36,199 nt of DNA. It comes from Pseudomonas viridiflava (GTDB lineage Bacteria; Pseudomonadota; Gammaproteobacteria; Pseudomonadales; Pseudomonadaceae). The notes beneath the pieces were generated by a model. That model saw only the letters and a program-made list of their open reading frames with translations. It was not told the DNA's origin and did no database searches. The position numbers were made by a program, and so were the translations under genes. This document shows, one piece after another, positions 18,493 through 27,203 of this stretch (its first letter is position 1; each line of letters begins with the position of its first letter). The DNA lies in NCBI RefSeq assembly GCF_001642795.1, contig NZ_LKEH01000046.1, positions 24,230-60,428 of the forward strand, read 5' to 3'.

Positions 18493-19250
18493 TGCAGATC
18501 CTCTTCGTCGGGCTTGTCGAGCAAGTCAGGGTAGTCACTGAGAATCGATTGTGCGCCGCGTGCCAGCAGGTAACGCGCTCTGTAGGGATTATTGATGGTG
18601 GCGACGGCGAACTCGACGCCACTGTGACGAAGGCGTTCGAGGTGGTGGTCGTCGAGCATGTCGTCCAGCACGTGCAGAATCCGGCAGCCATATTCGGCCA
18701 GCAAAGCAGCCGGATTGGCGGGAGCGACCAGAGAGGCCATCGCCAGCGGCACTTCCGGCCACAACTGACGGGCGCGGACGAGCGAACGCACTGAAAAGCT
18801 CGAGACAAACAGGCCCTCCAGCGTTACCGGCCACATTCGCCTGAGGATCGGGATGACGACTTCGGCGGTTTCCACGTCGTCGCCGATGGTGGGCTTGAGC
18901 TCGACCTGCAAGCCGAGGTTCAGGCGTAACGCACAGGCCACCACTTCCTCGAAGGTCGGCACCTGCAGGCCTGCGAAGGTGGGCGAGAACCAGCCCCCGG
19001 CGTCCAGTTTTCGGATGTCCTCGAAGGTATGCAGCACGACCGCGCCTTTTCCGTTGGTGGTGCGGTCCAGCAGGTCGTCGTGGATGACGATGGGCCGACC
19101 GTCGCGGGTCAGTTTGACGTCGATTTCAACCCATTTGGCGCCATGCTGCGCGGCCGTCTCCAGTGCGAGCAGGGTATTTTCCGGTACATAGGCTTTAGCG
19201 CCGCGATGGGCAATCAGCGATGAGCGAACGAGCGGAGCACGGTTGGACAT
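18489..19250 (-). CDS. Glycerophosphodiester phosphodiesterase (UgpQ-like)
   Basis: A 253-residue GDPD-family TIM barrel without a signal peptide, hence cytoplasmic like UgpQ. From the ATG at 19250, catalytic and metal-binding residues lie in IAHRGAKAYVPENT (HRG and PENT), VEIDVKLTRDG, VIHDD and QVELKP. These enzymes split glycerophosphodiesters to glycerol-3-phosphate and an alcohol; some relatives release other phosphate monoesters. A GTG at 19262, directly after the ugpC-like stop, is an alternative start. The gene sits between the importer ATPase and the phosphatase, which points to cleavage of the imported compound. Confidence 0.87.
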   Translation of the reverse strand: MSNRAPLVRSSLIAHRGAKAYVPENTLLALETAAQHGAKWVEIDVKLTRDGRPIVIHDDLLDRTTNGKGAVVLHTFEDIRKLDAGGWFSPTFAGLQVPTFEEVVACALRLNLGLQVELKPTIGDDVETAEVVIPILRRMWPVTLEGLFVSSFSVRSLVRARQLWPEVPLAMASLVAPANPAALLAEYGCRILHVLDDMLDDHHLERLRHSGVEFAVATINNPYRARYLLARGAQSILSDYPDLLDKPDEEDLQ

Positions 19251-19262
19251 GTCAGGGATCAC

Positions 19263-20381
19263 TTACACAGGGTTGGAGAAAGAAGCGGGCTGATGGCGGC
19301 CGCTCTCGGGGTCGTACAACAGTGCCGGTTGGCTGAAAGCCAGACGAACCTGGGTGCCGGGCGCGAGCAGATGGCGGCCGGCAAGGTTGACAACGCAACG
19401 GATGCCGGCCAGTTGGCAGTAGAGCAGGCTGTGGCTGCCGAGATTTTCCGAGGACTCCACGACGGCGCGAACACCGTCCTGGCTGAGACTGAATGCCTCG
19501 GGCCTCAGCCCCATGAGCCACTTGCCCGGGCTGTTGCCAGACAGGTGCAGTTTGAGCGGGAGCCGTTGTCCGTCGGCCAGCGTCAGGACCTTGTCTTCAA
19601 GGCAATACACCGGCAGCAGGTTCATGGGCGGTGTGCCGATAAACCCGGCAACGAACGTGCTGGCGGGCCGGTCATAAATGTCGCTTGGCGTGCCGATCTG
19701 TTCGACCCGGCCCTGGTTGAGAATCACCACATGCTCGGCAAGCGTCATCGCTTCGGTCTGATCGTGGGTGACGTACAAAATCGTTGCGCCGGTCTGTTGA
19801 TGCAGGCGACGAATCAACAGGCGCATTTCATGGCGCAGCGCGCTGTCCAGGTTGCACAGCGGTTCGTCGAACAGCAGCACGGGCGGTTTGCGGATCAAGG
19901 CACGGCCAATGGCTACACGCTGGCGCTGACCACCGGACAGCTCGCCCGGCTTGCGCTCCAACAGGGTTTCCAGCCCCAGCGAGGTGGCGCACTCTTTGAT
20001 CTGAACCATGCGTTGTTTATAGGCGATGCCCGCCATCTTGAGCGGGTAGCCGATGTTGTCGGCAACGCTCATGTGCGGGTAGAGCGCATAGTTCTGGAAC
20101 ACCATGGCGCAGCCACGCTCCTTGGGCGGCAGCCTTGTGACGTCGCGTTCGCCCATCAGAATCTGGCCCTGAGTGACGTCCTCCAGCCCGGCGATCATGC
20201 GCAACAGTGTGGACTTACCGCAGCCGGACGGACCCAGAATCACGTTCAGCTCACCGGCTTTGAACACCAGATCCAGCCCTTGAAAGAGTGGCCCCGAACT
20301 CTGTGACTTGTGCAGATTCCTGAGGGTTATCTGGGGTGAGCGCGCAGCCGGGAAATCGGTAACAGGAAGAAGCGCGGTCAT
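19263..20381 (-). CDS. ugpC: ABC importer ATPase (UgpC/MalK type)
   Basis: A 372-residue ATPase of the carbohydrate-uptake CUT1 class. Walker A GPSGCGKST (50-58), Q-loop FQNYALYPHM (95-104), signature LSGGQ (148-152), Walker B LLFDEP (169-174) and switch His206 in YVTHDQ are intact. A C-terminal regulatory TOBE-type domain follows from about residue 240. The ATG at 20381 overlaps the upstream permease stop in an ATGA, so I reject a longer upstream reading. It energises the two permeases encoded just upstream. The symbol is by similarity. Confidence 0.88.
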   Translation of the reverse strand: MTALLPVTDFPAARSPQITLRNLHKSQSSGPLFQGLDLVFKAGELNVILGPSGCGKSTLLRMIAGLEDVTQGQILMGERDVTRLPPKERGCAMVFQNYALYPHMSVADNIGYPLKMAGIAYKQRMVQIKECATSLGLETLLERKPGELSGGQRQRVAIGRALIRKPPVLLFDEPLCNLDSALRHEMRLLIRRLHQQTGATILYVTHDQTEAMTLAEHVVILNQGRVEQIGTPSDIYDRPASTFVAGFIGTPPMNLLPVYCLEDKVLTLADGQRLPLKLHLSGNSPGKWLMGLRPEAFSLSQDGVRAVVESSENLGSHSLLYCQLAGIRCVVNLAGRHLLAPGTQVRLAFSQPALLYDPESGRHQPASFSNPV

Positions 20382-21271
20382 TTGCCGACTCCGATCAGGC
20401 CTTTGACGAACCATCGCTGCATGAGCGCAATGACGAGGATGGGGGGCAGCATGCTGACAACGGCGGCGGCCATCAGCAGGTTCCATTCGGGAAGCTGGCT
20501 GGCATCGGTGGGCAGAAAGCTGGCCACGCCCAGCACCAGCGTGCGCATGTCTTCGCGATTGGTCGCAACCAGCGGCCACAGGTAGTCTTTCCAGGCACCG
20601 ATGAACACCAGCGTGCCCAGCGCCGCGAAATTGGTTTTCGACAGCGGCACCAGAATGTCGATGAAAAAGCGCCACGGCCCGGCACCGTCCATACGCGCGG
20701 CTTCAACCAGCTCGGCGGGCAGCGTCTGGTAGAACTGCCGGAACAGGAACGTGCCGGTGGCCGAGGCGATCAGTGGCAGCGCCAAACCGGTGTAACTGTC
20801 GAGCAGGTTGAGGGTCGGCACCGGCAGGCTTTCGATACCCAGCCAGCGCAGCACGGTACGCAGCGGGCCGAGCAGATCACTCGCCACGGCGTAGGTCGGG
20901 ATGATGCGTACTTCGAGCGGCAGCAACAGCGCGCCCAGCACAGCGAAGAAAATCCAGGTGGTGTAGCGACTGCGAAAGTACACCACGGCAAACGCGGTCA
21001 GCGCCGAGAGCGCGAGCTTGCCGATGACCACCATGATCGCGACGATCAGGCTGTTGCCCAGCAGACGCAACAGGTCCAGACGCTGAGTGACTTTCTGCAG
21101 GTTCACCAGTAACTGATCGCCCGGAACAACCGCCAGGCCATGTTCGAGCAACTGCGGGTTGTCCACGGTGGCCGAGCAGACTGCGATGTAGAGCGGGCCC
21201 AGCGCGAAAATCAGCCCCAGGGTCAGCAGCAGGTAAGCGCCGAGGTTGAGCAGTCGGTTGTGCTGGATCAT
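20378..21271 (-). CDS. ugpE: ABC importer permease (UgpE type)
   Basis: A 297-residue inner-membrane permease with about six helices. It carries the cytosolic EAA loop, ELVEAARMDGAGPWRFFIDILVP (around residues 190-212), that docks to the ATPase. The C-terminal MQRWFVKGLIGVGK is typical of the MalG/UgpE branch, whose members often end in GAVKG-like motifs. It starts within an ATGA overlap with the first permease gene and ends in an ATGA overlap with the ATPase gene, so the four importer genes are translationally coupled. Confidence 0.87.
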   Translation of the reverse strand: MIQHNRLLNLGAYLLLTLGLIFALGPLYIAVCSATVDNPQLLEHGLAVVPGDQLLVNLQKVTQRLDLLRLLGNSLIVAIMVVIGKLALSALTAFAVVYFRSRYTTWIFFAVLGALLLPLEVRIIPTYAVASDLLGPLRTVLRWLGIESLPVPTLNLLDSYTGLALPLIASATGTFLFRQFYQTLPAELVEAARMDGAGPWRFFIDILVPLSKTNFAALGTLVFIGAWKDYLWPLVATNREDMRTLVLGVASFLPTDASQLPEWNLLMAAAVVSMLPPILVIALMQRWFVKGLIGVGK

Positions 21272-22161
21272 GCCTTCACCCCGCGTCGTTTGAGCCGCGA
21301 CATGAGCTTGAACTGCGCGACGCTCAGCAGCACGACCGCCGACAGCATGAGCACTGACAGCGTTGAAGAGCCTGCGAGGTCCAGTCCGCGAAAACCGTCG
21401 GTGTAAATCTTGTAGGCCAGCACCTGCGTGGTGTCGCCGGGGCCGCCCTGGGTTAGGGTGTCGATCAGCCCGAAACTGTTGGAGAGGCTTTCCAGCAGGT
21501 CGATGATGAAGACGAACAGCAGATAGGGCGCAATCAGCGGCAGTTGCATGTCGATCATGCGCCGCCACGGACCTGCACCGTCCAGCGCTGCTGCTGCGAG
21601 GTAATCGTCTGGAACGGATTTCAGGCTCGCCACCAGCATGACGAAATTGAACGGCACCAGACACCACGCATAGGCCACGATCAACAGCAGCATGCCTTGC
21701 AGCGGGTTGGCGTAAGGTGCCCATGTGCCGGGCACCACTGCATTGAGCCAGGCCAGAATGCCCATGACCGGGTTGGCCAGCACGTGAAAGACGATGCCGA
21801 TGGTGGCGCCGGAGACTGCGTAGGGCCAGATCAGCAGGTTGCGAAATATGGCGTTGCCGCGCAGTTTCAGTTCAAGGCACAGCGCCAGCGTCAGGGCGAT
21901 GAGCATTGACAGCGCGACGCTCGACAGACTGAAGATCAGGGTAGAGCCGAGGGAGGCGAGCACGCCCGGATCCCTCAGCACGCGCCAGTAATTGCTCAGG
22001 CCCACGAACACTTCATGCCCGCCGAACGGCAGGACCAGATGGAACGACCACCAAATGGCCTGAAGCGCCGGCCAGTAGAAAAACAGGGCGAGCGCCAGTA
22101 ATTGCGGCAATGCGAACAACAACGCCACGCGTGGCTGCGGGAAGTATCCACTGGCCTTCAT
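21268..22161 (-). CDS. ugpA: ABC importer permease (UgpA type)
   Basis: A 297-residue permease with about six transmembrane helices, starting MKASGYFPQPRVALLFALPQ. The EAA loop reads YLAAAALDGAGPWRRMIDMQLP, and TLTQGGPGDTTQVLAYKIY is the segment shared by UgpA/MalF-type proteins. It overlaps the binding-protein gene and the second permease gene by 4 bp each. With UgpE it forms the membrane channel for the substrate delivered by the binding protein. Confidence 0.87.
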   Translation of the reverse strand: MKASGYFPQPRVALLFALPQLLALALFFYWPALQAIWWSFHLVLPFGGHEVFVGLSNYWRVLRDPGVLASLGSTLIFSLSSVALSMLIALTLALCLELKLRGNAIFRNLLIWPYAVSGATIGIVFHVLANPVMGILAWLNAVVPGTWAPYANPLQGMLLLIVAYAWCLVPFNFVMLVASLKSVPDDYLAAAALDGAGPWRRMIDMQLPLIAPYLLFVFIIDLLESLSNSFGLIDTLTQGGPGDTTQVLAYKIYTDGFRGLDLAGSSTLSVLMLSAVVLLSVAQFKLMSRLKRRGVKA

Positions 22162-23468
22162 GGCAGCCGTTCGCTCTGTTGATTCTGAGCCAGCGGCTGA
22201 TGCATCTGTTGAAACAGGCCGAGCAATTCGTTGCCGCGCAGAGCGGTCTGGCTCAGGGCATGCCCCATGTTCTGCCGACCTGCCAGTGCGTTCCCGGTTT
22301 CCTGCGACCAGATCACCCGCATCAGGGTGATGAAGCCGCAGCGCAGTGGCTTGTCCGGCGCGCTGTCGATGTCATCGAGAGACGAAAGACCCACCTTGAT
22401 CGCCAGCGCGGCACGCTCGTCGTTTCGAACCGCTTTGGCCGTTGCCTGAGTCACAGGCAGATAGCCGGTGCGGGAGCTGAACACACGCTGATTATCGGGG
22501 CGCAGCACGAACGCGAGAAACTCCGACACGACGTCGTACTCCTGTGTGGAATGCCCCTGCATGACCCACAGCGAAGAGCCGCCTGGCAGGTTGGACTGCC
22601 TTTGGGTGTCGGGGTAAATCGGCAGCAGAGTGACGTCGATATCGGGCTTGAGTGTGCTGCGTACCGTATTCCATGAACCTGTGGAATCCAGCAGCATCGC
22701 GCATTCGTCGCTGGCAAAGGCCAGTGCCTGCTGACCACTGCGAGTCGACTCTTGATGCCGCACCAGGCCTTCACGGCTCCATTGCGCCAGATCGTTCATC
22801 AACTGCAAATGCGTGCCCTGATCGAATCGATATCGGTCCACACCACCGGACCGGACTGCGATGGCGGAACCCTGGGCCGCGCTGGTCTGTTCCAGCCAGA
22901 TCCACGGCGAGAAGTCTGTCGCTATGGGGCACTCTTGATGGTTGTTCTTGAGAGCACGCAGCGCCGTGGAAAAGGCTGCCCAGGTGGTCGGTGTTTCAGT
23001 GATTCCCGCAGCGGCCAGTGCGTCGCGGTGAACGTAGAGCACGGCAGTCGAGACGGCGAACGGTTGGGCGGCCAGCACGCCATGTTCGTCGGAGTAATAG
23101 CGTTTGAGCACAGGCAGGAAGGTGTCTGCCGAATAGGCTCTCTGCTGCCGGGACATCAAGGCTTCGACAGGAACAGTGGCGGCCCCCAGCAGCATGTCAG
23201 GCGTGGCGACGTCGTAGATTTCGACCAGCGCCGGGCTGATACCGGCCCGGTATGCGGCAACGGTCTTCTGCAGGGTCTGTTCATAAGTGCCCTGGCGGAT
23301 GCAGTGCAGGCGGTCCTGTTCGTCGCGTTCGGCATTGAAATACCTGCACAGATCGGCAATGGCCGAGGCTGTCGGACCGCTATGGCTGTACCAGAACTCG
23401 GTGGCGCTGGCCTGGCCGGTGATGGCCAGCAAGGTCAACGCCCAGAGCGTATGACTGATTGAAAGCAT
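22158..23468 (-). CDS. ugpB: Periplasmic solute-binding protein (UgpB-like)
   Basis: A 436-residue family-1 binding protein with a signal peptide (cleavage expected after ITGQASA, about residue 22). Stretches such as YRAGISPALVEIYDV, YYSDEHGVLAAQPF, GGSSLWVMQG and TGYLPVT match the UgpB pattern I recall. The Trp in PWIWLEQ and the Arg in PLRCGF sit where E. coli UgpB has ligand residues. E. coli UgpB binds glycerol-3-phosphate and glycerophosphocholine; the ligand here may be another phosphodiester. A GGGGTG Shine-Dalgarno lies upstream. It is the first gene of the operon and diverges from the ROK regulator. No Pho box was seen. Confidence 0.86.
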   Translation of the reverse strand: MLSISHTLWALTLLAITGQASATEFWYSHSGPTASAIADLCRYFNAERDEQDRLHCIRQGTYEQTLQKTVAAYRAGISPALVEIYDVATPDMLLGAATVPVEALMSRQQRAYSADTFLPVLKRYYSDEHGVLAAQPFAVSTAVLYVHRDALAAAGITETPTTWAAFSTALRALKNNHQECPIATDFSPWIWLEQTSAAQGSAIAVRSGGVDRYRFDQGTHLQLMNDLAQWSREGLVRHQESTRSGQQALAFASDECAMLLDSTGSWNTVRSTLKPDIDVTLLPIYPDTQRQSNLPGGSSLWVMQGHSTQEYDVVSEFLAFVLRPDNQRVFSSRTGYLPVTQATAKAVRNDERAALAIKVGLSSLDDIDSAPDKPLRCGFITLMRVIWSQETGNALAGRQNMGHALSQTALRGNELLGLFQQMHQPLAQNQQSERLP

Positions 23469-23498
23469 GAAAGCACCCCGTGTGAACTGGAAGCTATC

Positions 23499-23519
23499 TA
23501 ATACAGGTAATGTGTAGTA
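23499..23519. promoter_or_regulatory. Dyad operator TAnTAC-N9-GTAnTA in the ROK/ugpB intergenic region
   Basis: TAATAC and GTAGTA flank a 9-bp spacer (AGGTAATGT), 31 bp upstream of the ugpB ATG. The same dyad with a related spacer lies at 27204-27224 upstream of the TonB-dependent receptor; over 27 aligned bases 19 are identical. It is probably the binding site of the ROK protein encoded next door. This is inferred from symmetry and recurrence. Confidence 0.6.
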
Positions 23520-23635
23520 TTTGTGACCTGCAGCTCCATTATTAAATTTTCATGATTGAAGTATTTGGTTTGTGGCGGGGCGATACACTGCTCTACACAC
23601 GGACTGTTTTAATCCTCTTTCTGACTGTCGAACCC

Positions 23636-24766
23636 ATGCCCCTTGATCGCGATACGCAACCTGATACGCACACTTCGCTGAGCCTCAATGAACGCAAACT
23701 GCTGGATATCCTCCGTCGTCGAGGCTCGATCACTCGCGCCACCGTTTCGGCGGAGATGGATCTGGCGCAGCAATCCGTACACCGACTGATCGAGGAACTG
23801 ATCGGTCGAGGACTCCTGCGCAGTGGTGAGCGGGTCAGGAACGGTCGGGGTCAGCCCAGCCCGCGCATCGAGCTGGTCAACGAGGCGGTCTATTCCATTG
23901 GCGTTTCGATCAACACAGGATCGGCGGTGGTCTGCGTGTCCGATCTGAGCTGCAACCTGCTGGAGCAGGTCGTCCTGCGTACGCCGCCATTGAGCCGCAA
24001 CAGCACGCTGGACGCGCTGCAGAAGACCATCGAGCGAGTCCTGCAGCGCAACGGCATCAAGCCTGAGCGTGTGGTGGGCATGGGCTTCGCCATCGCCGGT
24101 TTCTTTCTCGAGAACCGTCAGGTCAATGCGCCAGAGCCCTTGCGTGACTGGTCGTTGATGGATCTGCAGCCGGTACTGGAAGAGCGTTTCAACATGCCGG
24201 TGTGGCTCGAAAACAACGCGACCACGGCTGCCATCGGCGAGAGCCTGGTGGGCGCAGGGGCCTGGGCCAGCAACTTCATTTATCTGTCGTTCAATTATGG
24301 TTTTGGTGCTGGCGTCGTCATCGACGGTAAGCCGTATTTCGGCAGTCATGGCAACGCGGGCGAGATCACGCTCTACACCGACGAGGAAGCGGCCAATCGA
24401 CCGGCGTTGCGTTATCTGGTCGAGGAACTGCACAAAAATGGCATCGAGGTGGATTCTGTCGAGGACCTGCGCGCGCGCTTCGATCCTGACTGGCCGGGCG
24501 TCGACACCTGGATCAAGCGCACCCAGCCGACGCTGGACCGTCTGGTCAATGCGCTGGCGGGGATGTTCGACCCTCAGGCTGTGGTGTTCGGCGGGCAATT
24601 GCCGCCTGCGCTGGGACGGCGTCTGATCGCGTCCACCACCTTCTGGGGGACGCATCGTTATCAGGCGCCGCCACCGCGTCCCAAATTATTGCTCAGCGAA
24701 ACCAATGGCGATGCTGCCGCCATCGGTGCGGCGCTGGTACCGCTCAAGGACTGCTTTTTCGTCTGA
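23636..24766 (+). CDS. ROK-family transcriptional regulator, kinase-dead
   Basis: A 376-residue protein from the ATG at 23636; a start at 23552 would add 28 hydrophobic residues. An N-terminal winged helix-turn-helix (about 17-70, with RATVSAEMDLAQQSVHRLIEE) is followed by a ROK sugar-kinase fold (FGAGVVIDGKPYFGSHGNAGEIT, 222-245). The catalytic Asp of the usual ND motif is Asn (ENNATTAAIGE, Asn194), and the CxCG zinc motif after AGEI is missing. It should therefore bind a ligand but not phosphorylate it. ROK repressors usually release DNA on binding a sugar or sugar phosphate. It diverges from the ugpB-phosphatase operon and faces the receptor gene, so it likely controls both. Confidence 0.85.
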   Translation: MPLDRDTQPDTHTSLSLNERKLLDILRRRGSITRATVSAEMDLAQQSVHRLIEELIGRGLLRSGERVRNGRGQPSPRIELVNEAVYSIGVSINTGSAVVCVSDLSCNLLEQVVLRTPPLSRNSTLDALQKTIERVLQRNGIKPERVVGMGFAIAGFFLENRQVNAPEPLRDWSLMDLQPVLEERFNMPVWLENNATTAAIGESLVGAGAWASNFIYLSFNYGFGAGVVIDGKPYFGSHGNAGEITLYTDEEAANRPALRYLVEELHKNGIEVDSVEDLRARFDPDWPGVDTWIKRTQPTLDRLVNALAGMFDPQAVVFGGQLPPALGRRLIASTTFWGTHRYQAPPPRPKLLLSETNGDAAAIGAALVPLKDCFFV

Positions 24767-24778
24767 GTGCAGGTTGCC

Positions 24779-27067
24779 TCAGAGCTTGACACCTAACGTC
24801 ACGAACGCACTGCGCGGCGTGCCGACCTGCAGAATCTGCAGGTTGCCCAGTGGGTCGGTGGCCGCGCTGGCGTCGGTGTTGAGCGTGGAGATGTAGCGTT
24901 TGTCGAACAGGTTGACCACGTTCAGCGACAGACTAGTGTCTTTCACCGCGCCCAGTTTGCCGAAGTCGTACCCCAGGTTGGCGTTCGCCACCCAGTAGCC
25001 GCTCACGCTCGAATCATTGGTGTAGGTGTAGTAACGCTTGCTGAGGTAATTGCCTTGCAGTCCCGCGTTCCAGTGCTCCCAGTTCCAGTCCAGGTTGCTG
25101 GCGTACATCAGTTTTGGCGTATCGACGACCGTCTTGCCTTTCACAGGTACGGTGTTGCCGCCGCTGACGTAGTCGTCATCGTAGGTGCTGTGGTTATAGG
25201 ACAGGGAGTTGGACCAGCGCCAGTGCTCGTCGGGCGTCAGGCCGAATGACAACTCCATGCCCCGGCTGGTCACGGAACCGACGTTGGCCACGCCGTTCTG
25301 GCAGATCACGATGCCGGTGCAATTGGTGATCGCCACCAGGCGGTTATCGAACTTCGTGCTGTAGACCGCCGCCGAGGCCGAATACAGCGCAGTGCTGCGC
25401 CGCACGCCCAGTTCAACGGTCTTCGAGGTTTCCGGTTTGAGGTCCTTGAAGCCGTTCTGCGCATCGACTGCGGTCTGCGTGGTGAAGAATGGGCTGTAGC
25501 CGCCGCTGGGGAATGCGGCCATGTTCTCGGAGTACGAGGTGAAGACTTCATCCTCGTCATCGAGCTTGTACGTCGCGCCTACCTGCGGCAGGAATCGATC
25601 CCGCGCTTCCAGCGAACCGCTGGCGTAACCACCGCCCTTGCCCCTTGCGGTGGACGTTGTCACGGTGTTCTTGGCGCCGAACTCAAGCTTCAAACGGTCG
25701 TCGAGCAGGGTGTAGGTGTCGCGCAGGTAAAACTGCCGGGTCAGGTCGTTGTAGTCCTGGTCCAGCACCGTGGCCGCCAGCGGCAGACCGCTGGTTTTGA
25801 CAATGTGGTTCTGCGGGGTCGCGTTGGTGGTATCGAACAGGTATCGGGCAATGTCGTTCTTGTTCGACTGAATCCAGAAACCGCCCTGGATTTCATGCTG
25901 GCCCAGGTAGTAGGTGAGCGAGGTCTGGAAGCCGGTACGGTCGATGCCATACACCGTGCTGCGGATCGAGTTGCTGGGCACCGTCGTCGAGCCGCTGGTG
26001 AAAATGAACGGGTAATACGAGTTGCCCCGGCCGGAGTCGTGGTGGTGGTAAACCGTGGTATCCAGCACCAGATCGTCGGTCAGGGAGAAGTTGCCGTTGA
26101 GGATGTCCAGTTCGTCATCGCGCAGACTGCTGGCGTTGTAAGTTGCATCGGACGCGCTGGTCACGCCGCCTGTGTAGATACCGTTGGCCGCATTGACCGC
26201 GCGGGTCCAGTCCGGCGTGTAGTAGCTCCAGTTGTAGCCCAGTCGCTGAATGATGCTCTGCGACAACGAGGGCAGGTTGGCCTCTTCGTGGGATGAGGTG
26301 CTGTGAAAGAAACTGATGCGGTTGTCGCCGAAGTTGTAATTGACCTTGGCGTTCACCGCGTCCGACTGCTGTGGATTGTTGTGGCCTTTCCAGGCGTCTG
26401 CGTCGTATTTCTCGCCCGACACATACGCGGACAGGCCGTTGTACTCGCCGGTGTCCACGCGGATGAATTCGCGGCGGGTGTCATAGCTGCCCAGCGTCTG
26501 CGACAGGCGCGCGCCGAATTCCTTGTCCGGGTCGGACGTGGTGAACTGAATGGTGCCGCCCAGATCACTGTTAGACGCGGTGCCCAGTGAGCCGATCCCC
26601 GGCGCCACTTCGCTGGCCTTGATGTTCTCGGCAATGATCGCCCGGGTGATGCTCAGGCCGTTGAAGTTGCCAAAGCTCATGTTGCCCAGCGTGACGCCGT
26701 CCAGCGTATAGCCCAGGTGGTGCATGTCGAATCCGCGCAGGCTGATGCGCTGACTGCCTTCTTCACGCCCCAGCGGATCGCCGGACTGGAAGTTGACCCC
26801 AGGCAGGCGCTGCAGAACTTTCAGCGGGCTGGTACCCGCGGAATAGGCCTCGACATCTTTCTGCGTAACACGCTGCACCTGCCGCGTCTCGCCCTGCCCG
26901 ATGACCGACACGGTGCCAAGCGTTGTCGCCGCTTCGTCACCGGTCGCCGCAGGTGCTTCATCGGCCTGGCTCAACGGACTGAACAGGCATGCAGAGTTCA
27001 GTGAAATCAGCAGCGCCAGACGGGTGACCGGAAATCGACGAGAGCGCGCTATCGAACTGTTGTTCAT
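24779..27067 (-). CDS. TonB-dependent outer-membrane receptor
   Basis: A 762-residue receptor with a signal peptide (cleavage expected after PLSQA, about residue 35), a TonB-box-like segment TLGTVSVIGQG, and a plug domain (VLQRLPGVNFQSGDPLG, ISLRGFDMHHLGYTLDGV). A 22-strand barrel ends VGTPRSAFVTLGVKL, with the terminal strand of the family. It uses TonB energy to import a scarce or bulky ligand. No FecA-type signalling extension is seen. It ends 12 bp from the convergent ROK gene, and a copy of the ROK/ugpB dyad lies upstream, so the ligand may be the ABC importer's substrate. The ligand is unknown; a siderophore remains possible. Confidence 0.88.
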   Translation of the reverse strand: MNNSSIARSRRFPVTRLALLISLNSACLFSPLSQADEAPAATGDEAATTLGTVSVIGQGETRQVQRVTQKDVEAYSAGTSPLKVLQRLPGVNFQSGDPLGREEGSQRISLRGFDMHHLGYTLDGVTLGNMSFGNFNGLSITRAIIAENIKASEVAPGIGSLGTASNSDLGGTIQFTTSDPDKEFGARLSQTLGSYDTRREFIRVDTGEYNGLSAYVSGEKYDADAWKGHNNPQQSDAVNAKVNYNFGDNRISFFHSTSSHEEANLPSLSQSIIQRLGYNWSYYTPDWTRAVNAANGIYTGGVTSASDATYNASSLRDDELDILNGNFSLTDDLVLDTTVYHHHDSGRGNSYYPFIFTSGSTTVPSNSIRSTVYGIDRTGFQTSLTYYLGQHEIQGGFWIQSNKNDIARYLFDTTNATPQNHIVKTSGLPLAATVLDQDYNDLTRQFYLRDTYTLLDDRLKLEFGAKNTVTTSTARGKGGGYASGSLEARDRFLPQVGATYKLDDEDEVFTSYSENMAAFPSGGYSPFFTTQTAVDAQNGFKDLKPETSKTVELGVRRSTALYSASAAVYSTKFDNRLVAITNCTGIVICQNGVANVGSVTSRGMELSFGLTPDEHWRWSNSLSYNHSTYDDDYVSGGNTVPVKGKTVVDTPKLMYASNLDWNWEHWNAGLQGNYLSKRYYTYTNDSSVSGYWVANANLGYDFGKLGAVKDTSLSLNVVNLFDKRYISTLNTDASAATDPLGNLQILQVGTPRSAFVTLGVKL

Positions 27068-27147
27068 GACGTTTTTCCTGATGACATCAAGGGTTTCTGC
27101 GCTGGATGGGGCAGGTTCAGCCAGGGTCTGGACGCCGCTTGCCAGCT

Positions 27148-27188
27148 AAAAAAGAACGGCCCCGGCGCACGAAGCGCAGGGGCCGTTC
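27148..27188 (-). terminator. Terminator-like hairpin between the methyltransferase and receptor genes
   Basis: A perfect 10-bp stem (27154-27163 with 27179-27188), extended by an inner GCGC/GCGC pairing. On the minus strand it is followed by TTC and six T. It should stop transcripts from the methyltransferase gene. If the receptor promoter lies at the dyad (27204-27224), the hairpin would fall inside the receptor leader. Confidence 0.8.
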
Positions 27189-27203
27189 GACTGGCAGTGA
27201 TAT

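Noticed and set aside
20382..20675. N-terminal extension of the ATPase open frame to 470 residues
   Set aside because: The extension reads through the end of the permease gene and has no domain. The ATGA overlap at 20378-20381 gives a normal UgpC start.
23469..23635. A Pho box controlling the ugp-like operon
   Set aside because: No CTGTCAT-type direct repeat was found in the intergenic region; the visible dyad fits a ROK-type operator better.
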